Assembly (NCBI GenBank): GCA_016290875.1
Contig: JAEEVL010000001.1
Coordinates: 62,001-126,000, forward strand
Origin: Ruminococcus sp.
Lineage (GTDB): Bacteria; Bacillota; Clostridia; Oscillospirales; Ruminococcaceae
Direction of reading: 5' to 3'
DNA length: 64,000 bases
Shown here: positions 26,755-35,775 of the stretch, piece by piece
How positions within the stretch are numbered: position 1 is the first letter of the stretch
Layout of the letters: the number at the start of each line of letters is the position of its first letter
The notes under the pieces: model-generated
What the model saw: the letters and a program-made list of their open reading frames with translations, nothing else
Database searches by the model: none
What the model was told of the DNA's origin: nothing
Made by a program: the position numbers and the translations under genes

Positions 26755-28220
26755 ATATATATCACGAACATCCCCTCAGGATACTCAGGTATTCGATAAA
26801 GAATATTTGGCTGCTCATTTTTCCTCTGCTTCGCGGAATACGAACGCTGAGATTCAACAGATCATGGTTCTATGAGTGGCTTCAGGGCGCGTGGTTCGAT
26901 ATTATGATACTCGGACTTATCGTTATATTCGGACTCTTCCAGTGGTATTTTTCAAGAATAATCATTACTTCGTCATCAATAACACACAGGTATGGGATAG
27001 TATTCAGAATAAAAACAACAATTCCTTTCTGTAATATAAGCAGTACGTCTTTTGAGTCTCCGATCTATCTGAGCCCTTTCGGAGCTGTAAAGGTTAGATG
27101 CGACACAAGGGCAGGAATATTCAAATCATCGGATATGAAAGTAATGGTCAACCGGAGAATAATGCCTGAACTTAAATCGAAACTGCCGGGAATAAAAGCG
27201 GGGGAGGCAAGCTGCGATTTCCCTAAAGCATCTGCGATATCTGTAATACTGTTCTCTATCTTTTTCTCCAGCGGTTTTTCAGGAACTGTTTACCTTGCCA
27301 CATTCTTCTTCAAGGGCGGAGACATTGCCCGTGATATGATAGGTACGTACCTGGACAGGATAACCGAGAGTACAGAAAAATTCACAGGAAAACTGCTTCA
27401 GAGGATACCTGATGCGGCAGTTGGTCTGGGAATACTCTTTGTCGGAGCTTGGCTGATATCATTCTTTATCAATATCACTCGTTATTACGCTTTTTCGCTG
27501 AATACGTCTGACAGAGCGATAAAGCTTAATTACGGTTTGTTCAACCGCAAGGAATACACACTTGTAAAAGAGCACATAAATTATATCGACATAAGACAGA
27601 ACATGATAATGAAAGGCTTTCGTGCGATAGCTGTTCATGTCAGCTGTGCCGGTTACGGGAACAGCCGAAAAAGCCTTCCGGTATTGCTCCCGGTAAGGCG
27701 TGAGCGCGGAATCCGTGAAGACCTTGTCAAGATAGGGATAAACAGAGGCGACAAAAGCCGTTTCAAGCCTGTATGGACAGGTTACTGGCAGTATGTATGG
27801 ATACCGGTGCTCACAAGTTTATCGCTGGTGCCGGTCTATATGATAGTTACCCGTGCGATACCTATGCTGAACACACTTACCGTGTTCGTGGCTGTAATGG
27901 CTGAGGTACCGGCTGTGTGGCTGATAGCTGTAAAGACAGTTGCTTTCTTTACGAGCGGGATTTCCATATACGACGACAGGATAAAGCTTCATTATAACCG
28001 TTTCACTACATTTCATACGATAATTGCTGACAGGAACAAGCTTGTAAAAGTTGAGCTTGAACAGACTATATTTCAGAAAATAGGCAGGCGCGGCAGCCTG
28101 AGCTTCTGGTTTGAGGGCGAAACGAAACGTCGTCACAAGATACGTGCTCTTTCCGAGAAAAACATTGCGATCATATCTGAAATGCTTGACATAGAGCTGT
28201 TCAAACTCATTGACGCTTGA
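26751..28220 (+). CDS. YdbT-like protein with repeated bacterial PH domains
   Basis: The 489-aa membrane protein has pairs of membrane helices alternating with PH-type domains. Three bPH_2-like blocks can be seen, around 75-140 (ITSSSITHRYGIVFRIKTTIPFCNIS), 260-320 (SDRAIKLNYGLFNRKEYTLVKEHINYIDIRQ) and 405-475 (IYDDRIKLHYNRFTTF). This matches the ydbT-type partner of ydbS. Its start overlaps the previous stop (ATGA), so the two are translationally coupled. The promoter of rnpB overlaps its last codons. Confidence 0.85.
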   Translation: MNIYHEHPLRILRYSIKNIWLLIFPLLRGIRTLRFNRSWFYEWLQGAWFDIMILGLIVIFGLFQWYFSRIIITSSSITHRYGIVFRIKTTIPFCNISSTSFESPIYLSPFGAVKVRCDTRAGIFKSSDMKVMVNRRIMPELKSKLPGIKAGEASCDFPKASAISVILFSIFFSSGFSGTVYLATFFFKGGDIARDMIGTYLDRITESTEKFTGKLLQRIPDAAVGLGILFVGAWLISFFINITRYYAFSLNTSDRAIKLNYGLFNRKEYTLVKEHINYIDIRQNMIMKGFRAIAVHVSCAGYGNSRKSLPVLLPVRRERGIREDLVKIGINRGDKSRFKPVWTGYWQYVWIPVLTSLSLVPVYMIVTRAIPMLNTLTVFVAVMAEVPAVWLIAVKTVAFFTSGISIYDDRIKLHYNRFTTFHTIIADRNKLVKVELEQTIFQKIGRRGSLSFWFEGETKRRHKIRALSEKNIAIISEMLDIELFKLIDA

Positions 28221-28245
28221 CATTTCAGGCGAAATATGTTAATAT
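28217..28245 (+). promoter_or_regulatory. promoter of rnpB
   Basis: TTGACA (28217-28222), a 17-bp spacer and TAATAT (28240-28245). The -35 box overlaps the stop codon of the preceding gene, and the predicted start agrees with the RNA 5' end near 28252. Confidence 0.85.
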
Positions 28246-28251
28246 CTTATT

Positions 28252-28596
28252 TGAGCAGACTATGCGGTAGCGGAAACGATTAAGTTTATGAGGAAAGTCC
28301 GGGCATCACAGAGCAGGGTAGCTGCTAACGGCAGCCGAGGGCGACCTTAGGGCAAGTGCAACAGAGATATACTGCCGTCCTTCGGGGCGGTGATGGTGGA
28401 AAGGCGAGGTAAGAGCTCACCAGAGTACAGGAGACTGTACTGCTATGTAAACCCTATCCGATGCAACGTCTATTGGTACTGTGCGTCTTAACGTCTGCTC
28501 GGCGGACGTACAGTAATGACGGCTTGAGCTTGCCGGCGACGGTAAGTGTAGATAAATTACCGCACACGACAGAACCCGGCTTATCGGTCTGGTCAC
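28252..28596 (+). ncRNA. rnpB: RNase P RNA (bacterial class A type)
   Basis: The catalytic RNA of RNase P, which removes 5' leaders from pre-tRNAs. The universally conserved core blocks are visible: GAGGAAAGTCCGGGC near 28291, the GGTAAGAGCTCACC region near 28408, and the 3' ACAGAACCCGGCTTAT block near 28569. The two ends pair as P1 (AGAC near 28257 with GTCT near 28586). The ends are estimated from P1 and the promoter and may be off by a few bases. A TTATTGC/GCAATAA hairpin (28598-28614) and a strong terminator follow. Confidence 0.95.
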
Positions 28597-28618
28597 TTTA
28601 TTGCAGAGCAATAACAGC

Positions 28619-28647
28619 AAAACCCACAGCATAGCTGTGGGTTTTTG
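28619..28647. terminator. terminator after rnpB, probably bidirectional
   Basis: CCCACAGC (28623-28630), a 3-nt loop and GCTGTGGG (28634-28641), with a T run on the right and an A run on the left. It can serve rnpB on the plus strand and the AraC-type gene on the minus strand. Confidence 0.9.
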
Positions 28648-28659
28648 TTATATCAGATA

Positions 28660-29523
28660 TTATCCGCGCCACATTTTGCGGTACGCAAAACAGGTGAGAT
28701 TTTCGGATTTCTTGAACTGCCTTGCAAAGTAGCTCTGATCGTTGAATCCGCATAAGTGAGCTATTTCCTCAACTGATTTTTCCGAGAAGCGCAGAAGGTT
28801 TTTTCCGTAGTTGATCCTTGATGTTATGATATGCTGGAATATCGTCATACCGTATATTTTCTTGTATTCGCGTGTGAGGTAGAATTTGCTTATGTAAAAT
28901 TCCGAGGCGAGCTTTTCAAGAGAAAGGTCTTCGCTGAAATGAGTATCTATGTATTCGTGGACAGAGGCGAGTTTCTGTTTCAAAGCGGAATCATACATCT
29001 GATCGCCGTTATTGGAAGTGAGGGCAAGCGTTAGCAGTTCGACGATAAGCTTAGACGAGATGATCTCAGCGTTCTGCTCTCTTGCTTCATTTACGCTGAT
29101 TATCTCATTGAGGACAGAAACTGCTCTGTCAAAAAATGGCGGTCTGAATACGTTTTTTGATTGTTTAAGGAAAAAGTCATAGTATTGCTGCGATGTGCTG
29201 CCGTTGAAGTGTACCCACATAAGTTCCCACGGATCAATTTCGGAGCTCTTGTAGAAGTGTGATTGACGGCAGTCTATGAAGAAGCAGTCTCCTTTTGAGA
29301 GTGGATACACATCGCCGCTGTAATTGAGAGTACCGCTGCCGTCAGCAACTGCAACAATAAGGAAAGAGTTGAGATCCTGACGCTGAGTAGCGGCAGCGTC
29401 ATCGGTCTTGATGCATCCTGTCTCCTGAACGTAGAAAAAAGCGTTTTTAGCGGCAGGTCCCGGAGTGTTGATTATTCGTTTTGAAAGCTTGTTTCTGAAA
29501 TTGTTAGTGTCGTGCTTTTCCAT
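28660..29523 (-). CDS. AraC-family transcriptional regulator
   Basis: The 287-aa protein has an N-terminal cupin-type ligand-binding domain (about 45-130, with GSGTLNYSGDVYPLSKGDCFFID) and a C-terminal double HTH of the AraC type (about 185-285, ending in the family signature region EEIAHLCGFNDQSYFARQFKK). Regulators of this layout often control sugar use in Firmicutes. No sugar operon is adjacent; the GH2 gene is 2.3 kb away on the other strand. The start follows AAAGGAG. It has its own promoter. Confidence 0.93.
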   Translation of the reverse strand: MEKHDTNNFRNKLSKRIINTPGPAAKNAFFYVQETGCIKTDDAAATQRQDLNSFLIVAVADGSGTLNYSGDVYPLSKGDCFFIDCRQSHFYKSSEIDPWELMWVHFNGSTSQQYYDFFLKQSKNVFRPPFFDRAVSVLNEIISVNEAREQNAEIISSKLIVELLTLALTSNNGDQMYDSALKQKLASVHEYIDTHFSEDLSLEKLASEFYISKFYLTREYKKIYGMTIFQHIITSRINYGKNLLRFSEKSVEEIAHLCGFNDQSYFARQFKKSENLTCFAYRKMWRG

Positions 29524-29603
29524 AGCAGCTGTCTCCTTTATATTATCCGAATAAAAGGAATGTTCATGTTCATATGATTATTGAGCCGGAGTGTCTTTAT
29601 TAG

Positions 29604-29632
29604 ATTATATCACAGTATCCCATAAATAGCAA
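29604..29632 (-). promoter_or_regulatory. promoter of the AraC-family gene
   Basis: On the minus strand, TTGCTA (29627-29632), a 17-bp spacer ending TGA (extended -10) and TATAAT (29604-29609). Confidence 0.72.
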
Positions 29633-29641
29633 CATACACAG

Positions 29642-29893
29642 TCAGCGCAGAGAATAGAATAGCAAGCCTGCTGAAATAATAACGGCTGCTGTCGCTATAA
29701 TCAAAATGGTGCGGCGTTTCTTGCTTTTACCATAAACCGGACCTATCATGGATATATAGCGCGCTATTTCTTTTGCTGAGACCTCATTAGGAAGAGTTTT
29801 GACGTGCGGTCTGAGGTAGAATACAGCTTTTTCAAAATACAGACTGTCCGGATTATTGACCTCTATTATAGTTTTATTGACGCCTTTTATCAT
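29642..29893 (-). CDS. small single-span membrane protein, unknown
   Basis: The 83-aa protein is a cytoplasmic stretch of about 55 residues followed by a basic GKSKKRRT patch and one C-terminal membrane span (about 62-80). The soluble part includes DSLYFEKAVFYLRPHV. I do not recognise a family. The ATG at 29893 follows GGAGG. It lies downstream of ogg on the same strand with a gap of about 50 nt, so it may be read with ogg. Confidence 0.6.
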   Translation of the reverse strand: MIKGVNKTIIEVNNPDSLYFEKAVFYLRPHVKTLPNEVSAKEIARYISMIGPVYGKSKKRRTILIIATAAVIISAGLLFYSLR

Positions 29894-29942
29894 AATATCC
29901 TCCATAATCATTTTAAAATGATTATGGACAGATATGTTGTAA

Positions 29943-30764
29943 TTATTCAGCTTTTCCGGAAATACTTCTTATGTAGTGGAATAGGTACTGTTGAGCTATA
30001 CCGGCATTCTGAGCTGCGAACGAAGGGAAACCGTTCGGATAATACTCCGCAAGGACTCGTTTTATCCACACATCTACCGGGAAAGCTTCTGTTCTGTGCA
30101 TACCGAACAGAAGAACACATTCTGCGACTTTGGGGCCGACTCCTTTGATTTCTTTGAGAGCTTTTCGTGCGTCATCAATAGGCATAGCTGCAATAGTGCT
30201 CAGATCGGTGAGTCCGTTCGCTGTGCGTGAAGCAGCGTCGCAAAGATATTTTGCGCGGAAACCGCTTCGCAGGTACGAAAGTGAATCGGGTGTTTCAGCG
30301 GATAATTCCGCAGCTTCCGGGAAACGTCCGTCGTAGTGCTCACAAAGTCGGTCAATAATGCCCTTAATACGCGGTATATTGTTGTTCTGGGAAATAATGA
30401 AAGAGATAAGGCACTCCCAGCTGTTCTGACGGAGAAGTCTGATACCACCGGCAAACTTGCAGGCTTTTGAAAGAGTTTCGTCTTCGGAGAACTGCCTTTT
30501 CAGTTCTGAATAGTCTGTATCAAGGTCAAAGTAATCAAACCACTTGCTGAGGAAATCCGCCTCTGACACGTCGTGGAATATGAAGCAGCCTTTGCTTGTC
30601 TGTGAAACAGTCAGACTATCGTTGAGAAATCTGCCTGTATACGTTGTTTCATAGTCGGAAGCTATCTTCTTCCATCTGAATGCCTGACCGCAGTCGAGAG
30701 TCTCGTCAAGGTCAAGATCGGGCTCTGAAAGATAGATATTTCCGTTCTTTATACTGTAATCCAT
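29943..30764 (-). CDS. ogg: 8-oxoguanine DNA glycosylase / AP lyase
   Basis: The enzyme removes 8-oxoguanine opposite C and nicks the backbone. The protein has an OGG-type N-terminal domain (about 1-110, with LDCGQAFRWKK), then the HhH-GPD fold. The hairpin KGVGPKVAEC contains the catalytic Lys212, and Asp231 lies in FPVDVWIKR. At 273 aa it matches the clostridial OGG1-like group rather than AlkA. It is preceded by AGGTGA. Its promoter is interleaved with the one for the divergent lipoprotein gene. Confidence 0.94.
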   Translation of the reverse strand: MDYSIKNGNIYLSEPDLDLDETLDCGQAFRWKKIASDYETTYTGRFLNDSLTVSQTSKGCFIFHDVSEADFLSKWFDYFDLDTDYSELKRQFSEDETLSKACKFAGGIRLLRQNSWECLISFIISQNNNIPRIKGIIDRLCEHYDGRFPEAAELSAETPDSLSYLRSGFRAKYLCDAASRTANGLTDLSTIAAMPIDDARKALKEIKGVGPKVAECVLLFGMHRTEAFPVDVWIKRVLAEYYPNGFPSFAAQNAGIAQQYLFHYIRSISGKAE

Positions 30765-30808
30765 AATGTCACCTGTAAAAATTTTTCTTGTAAAATAAGC
30801 TGATGGAC

Positions 30809-30837
30809 TTGATTTTTCTATTAAATTATACTAAAAT
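30809..30837 (+). promoter_or_regulatory. promoter of the TPM lipoprotein gene
   Basis: TTGATT (30809-30814), a 17-bp spacer and TAAAAT (30832-30837). The predicted start near 30844 favours a TTG start at 30872 over a GTG at 30854. Confidence 0.6.
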
Positions 30838-30853
30838 ATAATGTATATTACAA
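30825..30853 (-). promoter_or_regulatory. promoter of ogg
   Basis: On the minus strand, TTGTAA (30848-30853), a 17-bp spacer and TATAAT (30825-30830). It overlaps the plus-strand promoter at 30809-30837. Confidence 0.68.
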
Positions 30854-30871
30854 GTGTTAGGAATGATTTTT

Positions 30872-31813
30872 TTGAAAAAAATTTTCATACTCGCGTCTGC
30901 CCTGGCTATTGCTGCTGGCTGCAGCTCCTGTGGTTCAAAGGGCGGAAACAGTAAAGTTCAGCCTGAAACTTCTGCTCCCGAGACAGTAGTAACAACTTTT
31001 GAAACGGTCAAGGAACCGGCTTCAGCAGCGGAGACATCCGCAGAAGCAGCGACTGAGTCAGAGACAAAGCCGCCGGAGCACGTTATAACTCCCGAAGCCG
31101 GAAAGTATATATACGATGAAGCTAAGGTGTTTGACGATGCTGCTTTGAAAGAAGTATCTGAAAAAGCCGAACAGCTTTACAAGAATTATCTCATAAATGC
31201 CGCTGTAATAACAGTAGCGAACATAGGCGGTCAGGATCCTCTCACATATGCTCAGGAAGCCTACAACGACATCTATCAGGGACGGGGAAGCGGGCTTCTT
31301 TTCCTTATAAATAACGATACGAACAGGGATATTATCTGCCTTACCGGAAGCTGCCGTACTTACATCAGCGAGGATATGGAAAATGAGGCCATGTACTGGG
31401 CAACCAAGGAAATAGTCAGCGATGATTACAAGGCAGCTGCTGAAAGAATGCTTTCACTTGGTGAGAAGTGTCCTCAGCACATATTTGACAATGTTGGTAT
31501 CTTTGATACTGATAAGGCTGCCGAGCTTGAAGATAAACTCAAATCAGGCGCTAATGATGTGTCTTTACTTGCTACTTCAAATACTACTGGAAAGCCGAAT
31601 ACAGAGATACTTACAGAATATTACGACCGCCGTTATCAGGATGGTAGCGGTTATATGATACTGCTTGACACAGAGACTAAAGGATTAAGTGTACATTCCG
31701 GAAAGCCTCTTCCGTCTGATATTGAAACTGTACTTAAAACAGCAAATGATCTTGCTGCCAAAGGAGATTTTGCCGCCGCTGCTGAGACTGTCATAGACGC
31801 AGTCAAAGGCTGA
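30872..31813 (+). CDS. lipoprotein with a TPM domain
   Basis: The 313-aa protein has a lipoprotein signal with the lipobox AIAAGC, a Thr/Ser/Glu-rich linker (about 25-75), and a TPM (PF04536) domain of about 130 residues. The latter has IYDEAKVFDDAAL, GLLFLINNDTNRDIICLTG and a following helical tail. Plant and bacterial TPM proteins include acid phosphatases and photosystem repair factors, but most bacterial ones are untested. The TTG at 30872 has AGGA 8 nt upstream and lies downstream of the predicted transcription start. It lies 17 nt before the GH2 gene. Confidence 0.85.
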   Translation: MKKIFILASALAIAAGCSSCGSKGGNSKVQPETSAPETVVTTFETVKEPASAAETSAEAATESETKPPEHVITPEAGKYIYDEAKVFDDAALKEVSEKAEQLYKNYLINAAVITVANIGGQDPLTYAQEAYNDIYQGRGSGLLFLINNDTNRDIICLTGSCRTYISEDMENEAMYWATKEIVSDDYKAAAERMLSLGEKCPQHIFDNVGIFDTDKAAELEDKLKSGANDVSLLATSNTTGKPNTEILTEYYDRRYQDGSGYMILLDTETKGLSVHSGKPLPSDIETVLKTANDLAAKGDFAAAAETVIDAVKG

Positions 31814-31830
31814 TACTGTCGGAGTATGAT

Positions 31831-34527
31831 ATGATTACGAAAATTGATCTGTCAGGCGCATGGGCTTTTACAGCAGATGAGAAAATGCTTGGTACTGGCC
31901 CGGAATTTATTAAAAAATCCCCGGCTGATACTATATTTCTCCCCTCTACGACATCGCTTTCCGGAAAGGGCGTACCTAACACCGGCTGTGAAGAATATCA
32001 CCTGACGGATGTTTATCCTTATGAAGGCTATGCGTGGTTTTCTAAGACCGTTGAGATAGGCGAGTTGCCGAATGGCGGTAAAGTTCATCTTTTTCTTGAG
32101 CGTACACGAATCACCGATCTTTGGGTGAACGGAAGATACGCCGGAAGCTGTAACAGCCTATGTACTCCGCATATCTACGATATAACGTCATTTATTTTGG
32201 AAGGGAAAGCTGAACTATGTATAAGAGTGTGTAATACCGGCTACCCGACCAAAGGCGGACATATGACTTCTCCGGATACACAGACTAACTGGAACGGAAT
32301 AACAGGAGAGCTTTCTCTGCGATTGTATGACTCCAAGCGCATAAGCCGCATACGTGCATTCCCTGATGCAGCAAACAGAACGATCGAGCTTGAAATCACA
32401 CTTGATGGAACCGTCAGTGCTGATGTAAATATATGGGGAGCATCCTCTGACGGCAATATCGTAGATGTGCAAACTTTTTCTGTTTCTTCTGATGTTTCTC
32501 GTATCAAATTGAATTTCGGAGAAAATATCTCCTTATGGAGCGCTGAAACCCAGGTTATTTATACGCTGAAAGCTGCGATATGCGGCAGTTCTGATATATC
32601 CACTATCAAAACTGGCCTTAGGGAGTTTTCTGCAAACGGAAGAGAGTTCACTATAAACGGTGAACCGGTATTTCTCAGAGGTAAGCACGATGCAATGGTT
32701 TTTCCTTTGACTGGTGCAGCTCCGACAACTATCGAGGAATGGTATAATGTTTTCATTACAGCGAAAAGCTGGGGGATAAACCACTACCGTTTTCATACCT
32801 GCTGTCCGCCGGAAGCAGCTTTTGCAGCAGCTGATATTGCAGGAATATACTTGCAGCCAGAGCTGCCTTTCTGGGGATATATTCCAGATGAAGAGAATGA
32901 AGAACTAAGCTATCTGATAGCAGAAGGAAAGCGGATACTTGATGAATTCGGTGATCATCCGTCATTTGTTATGTTTTCTCTTGGAAATGAACTGTGGGGA
33001 AACAAGAATATGCTCACCAATATGCTGAGAGAACTAAAAGATTATGATCCTCGTCATTTGTACACACAGGGGAGTAATAATTTTCAATTTGCGCCTGAAA
33101 TATTGCCATATGATGATTTCTTCAGCGGAGTGAGGTTCGACAGAGAAAGGCTGATAAGAGGTTCTTATGGTGCCTGCGACAAGCCATACGGATTTATTCA
33201 GGCAGAACATCCTAATACCTCTCATTCATATGATAATACTGCCTTTTCTCAGCCAGACAATGAAAAGACTATGCCGATTTCGAGTATACCGGTTATTACC
33301 CATGAGATAGGTCAATACAGTGTATTCCCCGATATTGATGAGCGAAAAAAGTATACCGGACCGCTTAAAGCGCGATATATGAATATATATGAAGACAGGC
33401 TGCGGAGCAGCGGTATGTTCGGCTATGCGGATAAGCTGCACGAAGCTTCAGGAATGCTTGCATTCAACTGTTACAAGCTGGAAATAGAAGCGGCTATGCG
33501 TTCACGAAATATAGCAGGATTTCAGCTCTTGGATCTTCAGGATTTTCCGGGTCAATGTGTAGCACTTGTTGGAATGCTCAATCCGTTTATGGATGAGAAG
33601 AAGTTCGTTCGCAGAAATGACTTGCGGCGCAAGTGGAACGGCTTCTGTTCAGATATAGTAATACTTGCGGAGTTCAGCACATTTGTAGTAAAATGCGGTG
33701 AAACTGTTGCCGTATCAGTTTGGATAAGGAATATGTCAGGCAAAGCTATAACCGGTGCTGTCCTGAAATGGGATGGAGGCAGCATTAAACTGACAGAAGA
33801 TATTACAGGTCTATATCATGCTGGTGAAGTTAGGATAAAAGCTGATAAAACAGGCGAGTTTACGGTTTACTTTCAGCTGTATGATGTTAATGGAACTCTG
33901 TTATCAGAGAACAGCTATTATCTGTGGGCGTATCCTGAGAAGCCAACTTTGACTGAGCTGCCGAGTATATCAGAATATAACGGTGACAAAGTTTATATAA
34001 CGAGTGACCTTACAGAAGCGGAAGGCTTGCTTGGAGAGAAGAAAAAGGTTCTTTACTTGGCGAATTCTTTGAGAGAAGCTGTCGACGGCACATATTGTAC
34101 GGATTTTTGGTCATATCCTATGTTTCGGTATATTTCGGAAAATAATGGCTGCGAACTGCCAATTGGAACACTTGGATTACTTATAGATAATGAGCATCCT
34201 GCGTTTAAAGGATTTGATTGCAGATTCTACTCAACGCCGCAGTGGTATAATATAGTTAACGGTGTGAAATGTGCTGTGCTTGATGGAACACCGGAGGGAT
34301 ACCGACCAATAGTGCAGATGATAGATAATTCTGAGCGTTGTCATAAGCTCGGGTTACTTTACGAAGCTAAGGTTGGCGATGGACGTCTTATGGTCTGCAC
34401 AAGCAGTCCTGATATTGCAGAATTTCCTGAAACAGCCGTTTTCTTTCAAAGCATACTTGATTATATGCACTCCGAAAGTTTTGAGCCGGAATATCAGCTT
34501 GCACTGGAGGAGCTTGACCTTATATAG
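31831..34527 (+). CDS. glycoside hydrolase family 2 protein
   Basis: The 898-aa protein has a GH2 N-terminal sugar-binding jelly roll (about 1-170), an immunoglobulin-like domain (about 170-265) and a TIM barrel (about 265-590), then about 300 C-terminal residues with Ig-like and other beta-rich segments. The catalytic residues are visible: acid/base Glu387 in SLGNELWG and probable nucleophile Glu492 in THEIGQY. There is no signal peptide, so it acts on imported glycans. The specificity (beta-galactosidase, glucuronidase, mannosidase) cannot be assigned. It is more AT-rich in codon use than its neighbours. Confidence 0.9.
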   Translation: MITKIDLSGAWAFTADEKMLGTGPEFIKKSPADTIFLPSTTSLSGKGVPNTGCEEYHLTDVYPYEGYAWFSKTVEIGELPNGGKVHLFLERTRITDLWVNGRYAGSCNSLCTPHIYDITSFILEGKAELCIRVCNTGYPTKGGHMTSPDTQTNWNGITGELSLRLYDSKRISRIRAFPDAANRTIELEITLDGTVSADVNIWGASSDGNIVDVQTFSVSSDVSRIKLNFGENISLWSAETQVIYTLKAAICGSSDISTIKTGLREFSANGREFTINGEPVFLRGKHDAMVFPLTGAAPTTIEEWYNVFITAKSWGINHYRFHTCCPPEAAFAAADIAGIYLQPELPFWGYIPDEENEELSYLIAEGKRILDEFGDHPSFVMFSLGNELWGNKNMLTNMLRELKDYDPRHLYTQGSNNFQFAPEILPYDDFFSGVRFDRERLIRGSYGACDKPYGFIQAEHPNTSHSYDNTAFSQPDNEKTMPISSIPVITHEIGQYSVFPDIDERKKYTGPLKARYMNIYEDRLRSSGMFGYADKLHEASGMLAFNCYKLEIEAAMRSRNIAGFQLLDLQDFPGQCVALVGMLNPFMDEKKFVRRNDLRRKWNGFCSDIVILAEFSTFVVKCGETVAVSVWIRNMSGKAITGAVLKWDGGSIKLTEDITGLYHAGEVRIKADKTGEFTVYFQLYDVNGTLLSENSYYLWAYPEKPTLTELPSISEYNGDKVYITSDLTEAEGLLGEKKKVLYLANSLREAVDGTYCTDFWSYPMFRYISENNGCELPIGTLGLLIDNEHPAFKGFDCRFYSTPQWYNIVNGVKCAVLDGTPEGYRPIVQMIDNSERCHKLGLLYEAKVGDGRLMVCTSSPDIAEFPETAVFFQSILDYMHSESFEPEYQLALEELDLI

Positions 34528-34550
34528 AATTATCTGATAAGGAGGACAAT

Positions 34551-35246
34551 ATGAGCGAAAAAGATTTTTATGTTGATGTAATAGATAATCTGCCTGCGAT
34601 AGCCGGTAATGTCAACGAGTCGATGAAGGAGCAGTTTGCTCAGACATTCTATGAATTCTTACAGCTTCAGCATCTATATGATTCTGCAATCGAGGTAGTT
34701 AAGACGTATCTCAACATACTTGACAGCGAATTCAGCGTGAAGTTTCAGAGAAATCCGATACATAACATAGAGAGTCGTCTTAAATCTCCACAGTCTATTA
34801 TCGGAAAACTTCAAAAGAAAGGTCTTCCGCTGACAACTGAGTCCGCCCGCAAGAATCTCCTTGATATGGCAGGAATCAGAGTTACTTGCTGTTACATAAG
34901 CGATATTTATGCGATAGTTGAAATGCTTGGCAGGCGTGATGATTTCACGATAATAAAGAAAAAGGACTACATAAAGAAGCCTAAGGCGAGCGGTTACCGC
35001 AGCTATCACCTTATAGTCAACGTGCCTGTGTATCTTTCTACCACAAAGCAGTTTGCACCTGTAGAGATACAGATAAGGACCATTGCTATGGACTTCTGGG
35101 CGAGTCTTGAGCATCAGCTCAAGTACAAACCGTCAGCGGCTATAACTCCTGAGATCTCGGCTGAGCTTAAAGAGTGTGCCGACAGGATAGCAGAGACCGA
35201 TATGCAGATGCAGCGCATATATATGGAGATACAGGATCTCGAATAG
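34551..35246 (+). CDS. small alarmone synthetase (RelQ/YjbM-like GTP pyrophosphokinase)
   Basis: The 231-aa single-domain RelA/SpoT nucleotidyltransferase makes (p)ppGpp from ATP and GTP/GDP. Family motifs are visible: DMAGIRVTCCYISDIY, the substrate-binding KKPKASGYRSYHLIV, and VEIQIRTIAMDFWASLEHQLKYK. There is no hydrolase or TGS/ACT domain, as expected for RelQ. GGAGG precedes the ATG. It follows the GH2 gene by 23 nt. Confidence 0.95.
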   Translation: MSEKDFYVDVIDNLPAIAGNVNESMKEQFAQTFYEFLQLQHLYDSAIEVVKTYLNILDSEFSVKFQRNPIHNIESRLKSPQSIIGKLQKKGLPLTTESARKNLLDMAGIRVTCCYISDIYAIVEMLGRRDDFTIIKKKDYIKKPKASGYRSYHLIVNVPVYLSTTKQFAPVEIQIRTIAMDFWASLEHQLKYKPSAAITPEISAELKECADRIAETDMQMQRIYMEIQDLE

Positions 35247-35311
35247 TATCTTCATTCAGATATTTCGACATAATGCGACCTTTTGCCAGTAAACATCACA
35301 TATTATACCCG

Positions 35312-35340
35312 TTCACAAATGAGGTATAATGTGTTATACT
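35312..35340 (+). promoter_or_regulatory. promoter of the DUF6514-like gene
   Basis: TTCACA (35312-35317), a 17-bp spacer and TATACT (35335-35340), each one base from consensus. Confidence 0.68.
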
Positions 35341-35371
35341 GGTACAAGAAAAACAAAAGGAGGAGTGCAGT

Positions 35372-35674
35372 ATGTTCGGGATAATAAAAAGAAACAAAAA
35401 AGAAGTCAGGGACAGAACTGTGTATATGGAGATCTACGGCGATAATAAAGTAATGTATCGCGTAGTTGTCGGAAAGGTCGATGTGTACGGTGGTGAAGTA
35501 TGTACATATGGTATCGAAGCCGAGGACAGGAGGAGCGGAGAAAAGGAAACTATCCAGGATTTTTCGCGTAATATCGAGGATGCTGTGGATTTTGCAGAAA
35601 TGCTTATAAACGGCAGGGTAAGTCCGAGGCATATATACTCAAAGGCTCTGAATTATCTCTGCGTGTCGATATGA
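35372..35674 (+). CDS. DUF6514-like small protein
   Basis: The 100-aa cytoplasmic protein is beta-rich with a C-terminal helix. It contains VCTYGIEAED and DFSRNIEDAVDFAEMLINGRVSP, like the small clostridial family DUF6514; function unknown. AAAGGAGG precedes the ATG. It has its own promoter and stands alone between relQ and the PC4-type gene. Confidence 0.72.
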   Translation: MFGIIKRNKKEVRDRTVYMEIYGDNKVMYRVVVGKVDVYGGEVCTYGIEAEDRRSGEKETIQDFSRNIEDAVDFAEMLINGRVSPRHIYSKALNYLCVSI

Positions 35675-35698
35675 AATGAAAATTTTTTCATTCTAGTA

Positions 35699-35727
35699 TG
35701 GACAAAACTCTTTTTTTGTGATACAAT
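35699..35727 (+). promoter_or_regulatory. promoter of the PC4/YdbC gene
   Basis: TGGACA (35699-35704), a 17-bp spacer ending TGA (extended -10) and TACAAT (35722-35727). Confidence 0.7.
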
Positions 35728-35775
35728 ATTTAATTGACGCAGGTTAACTGCAATCAGAAAGGAGAAATAAAATAT

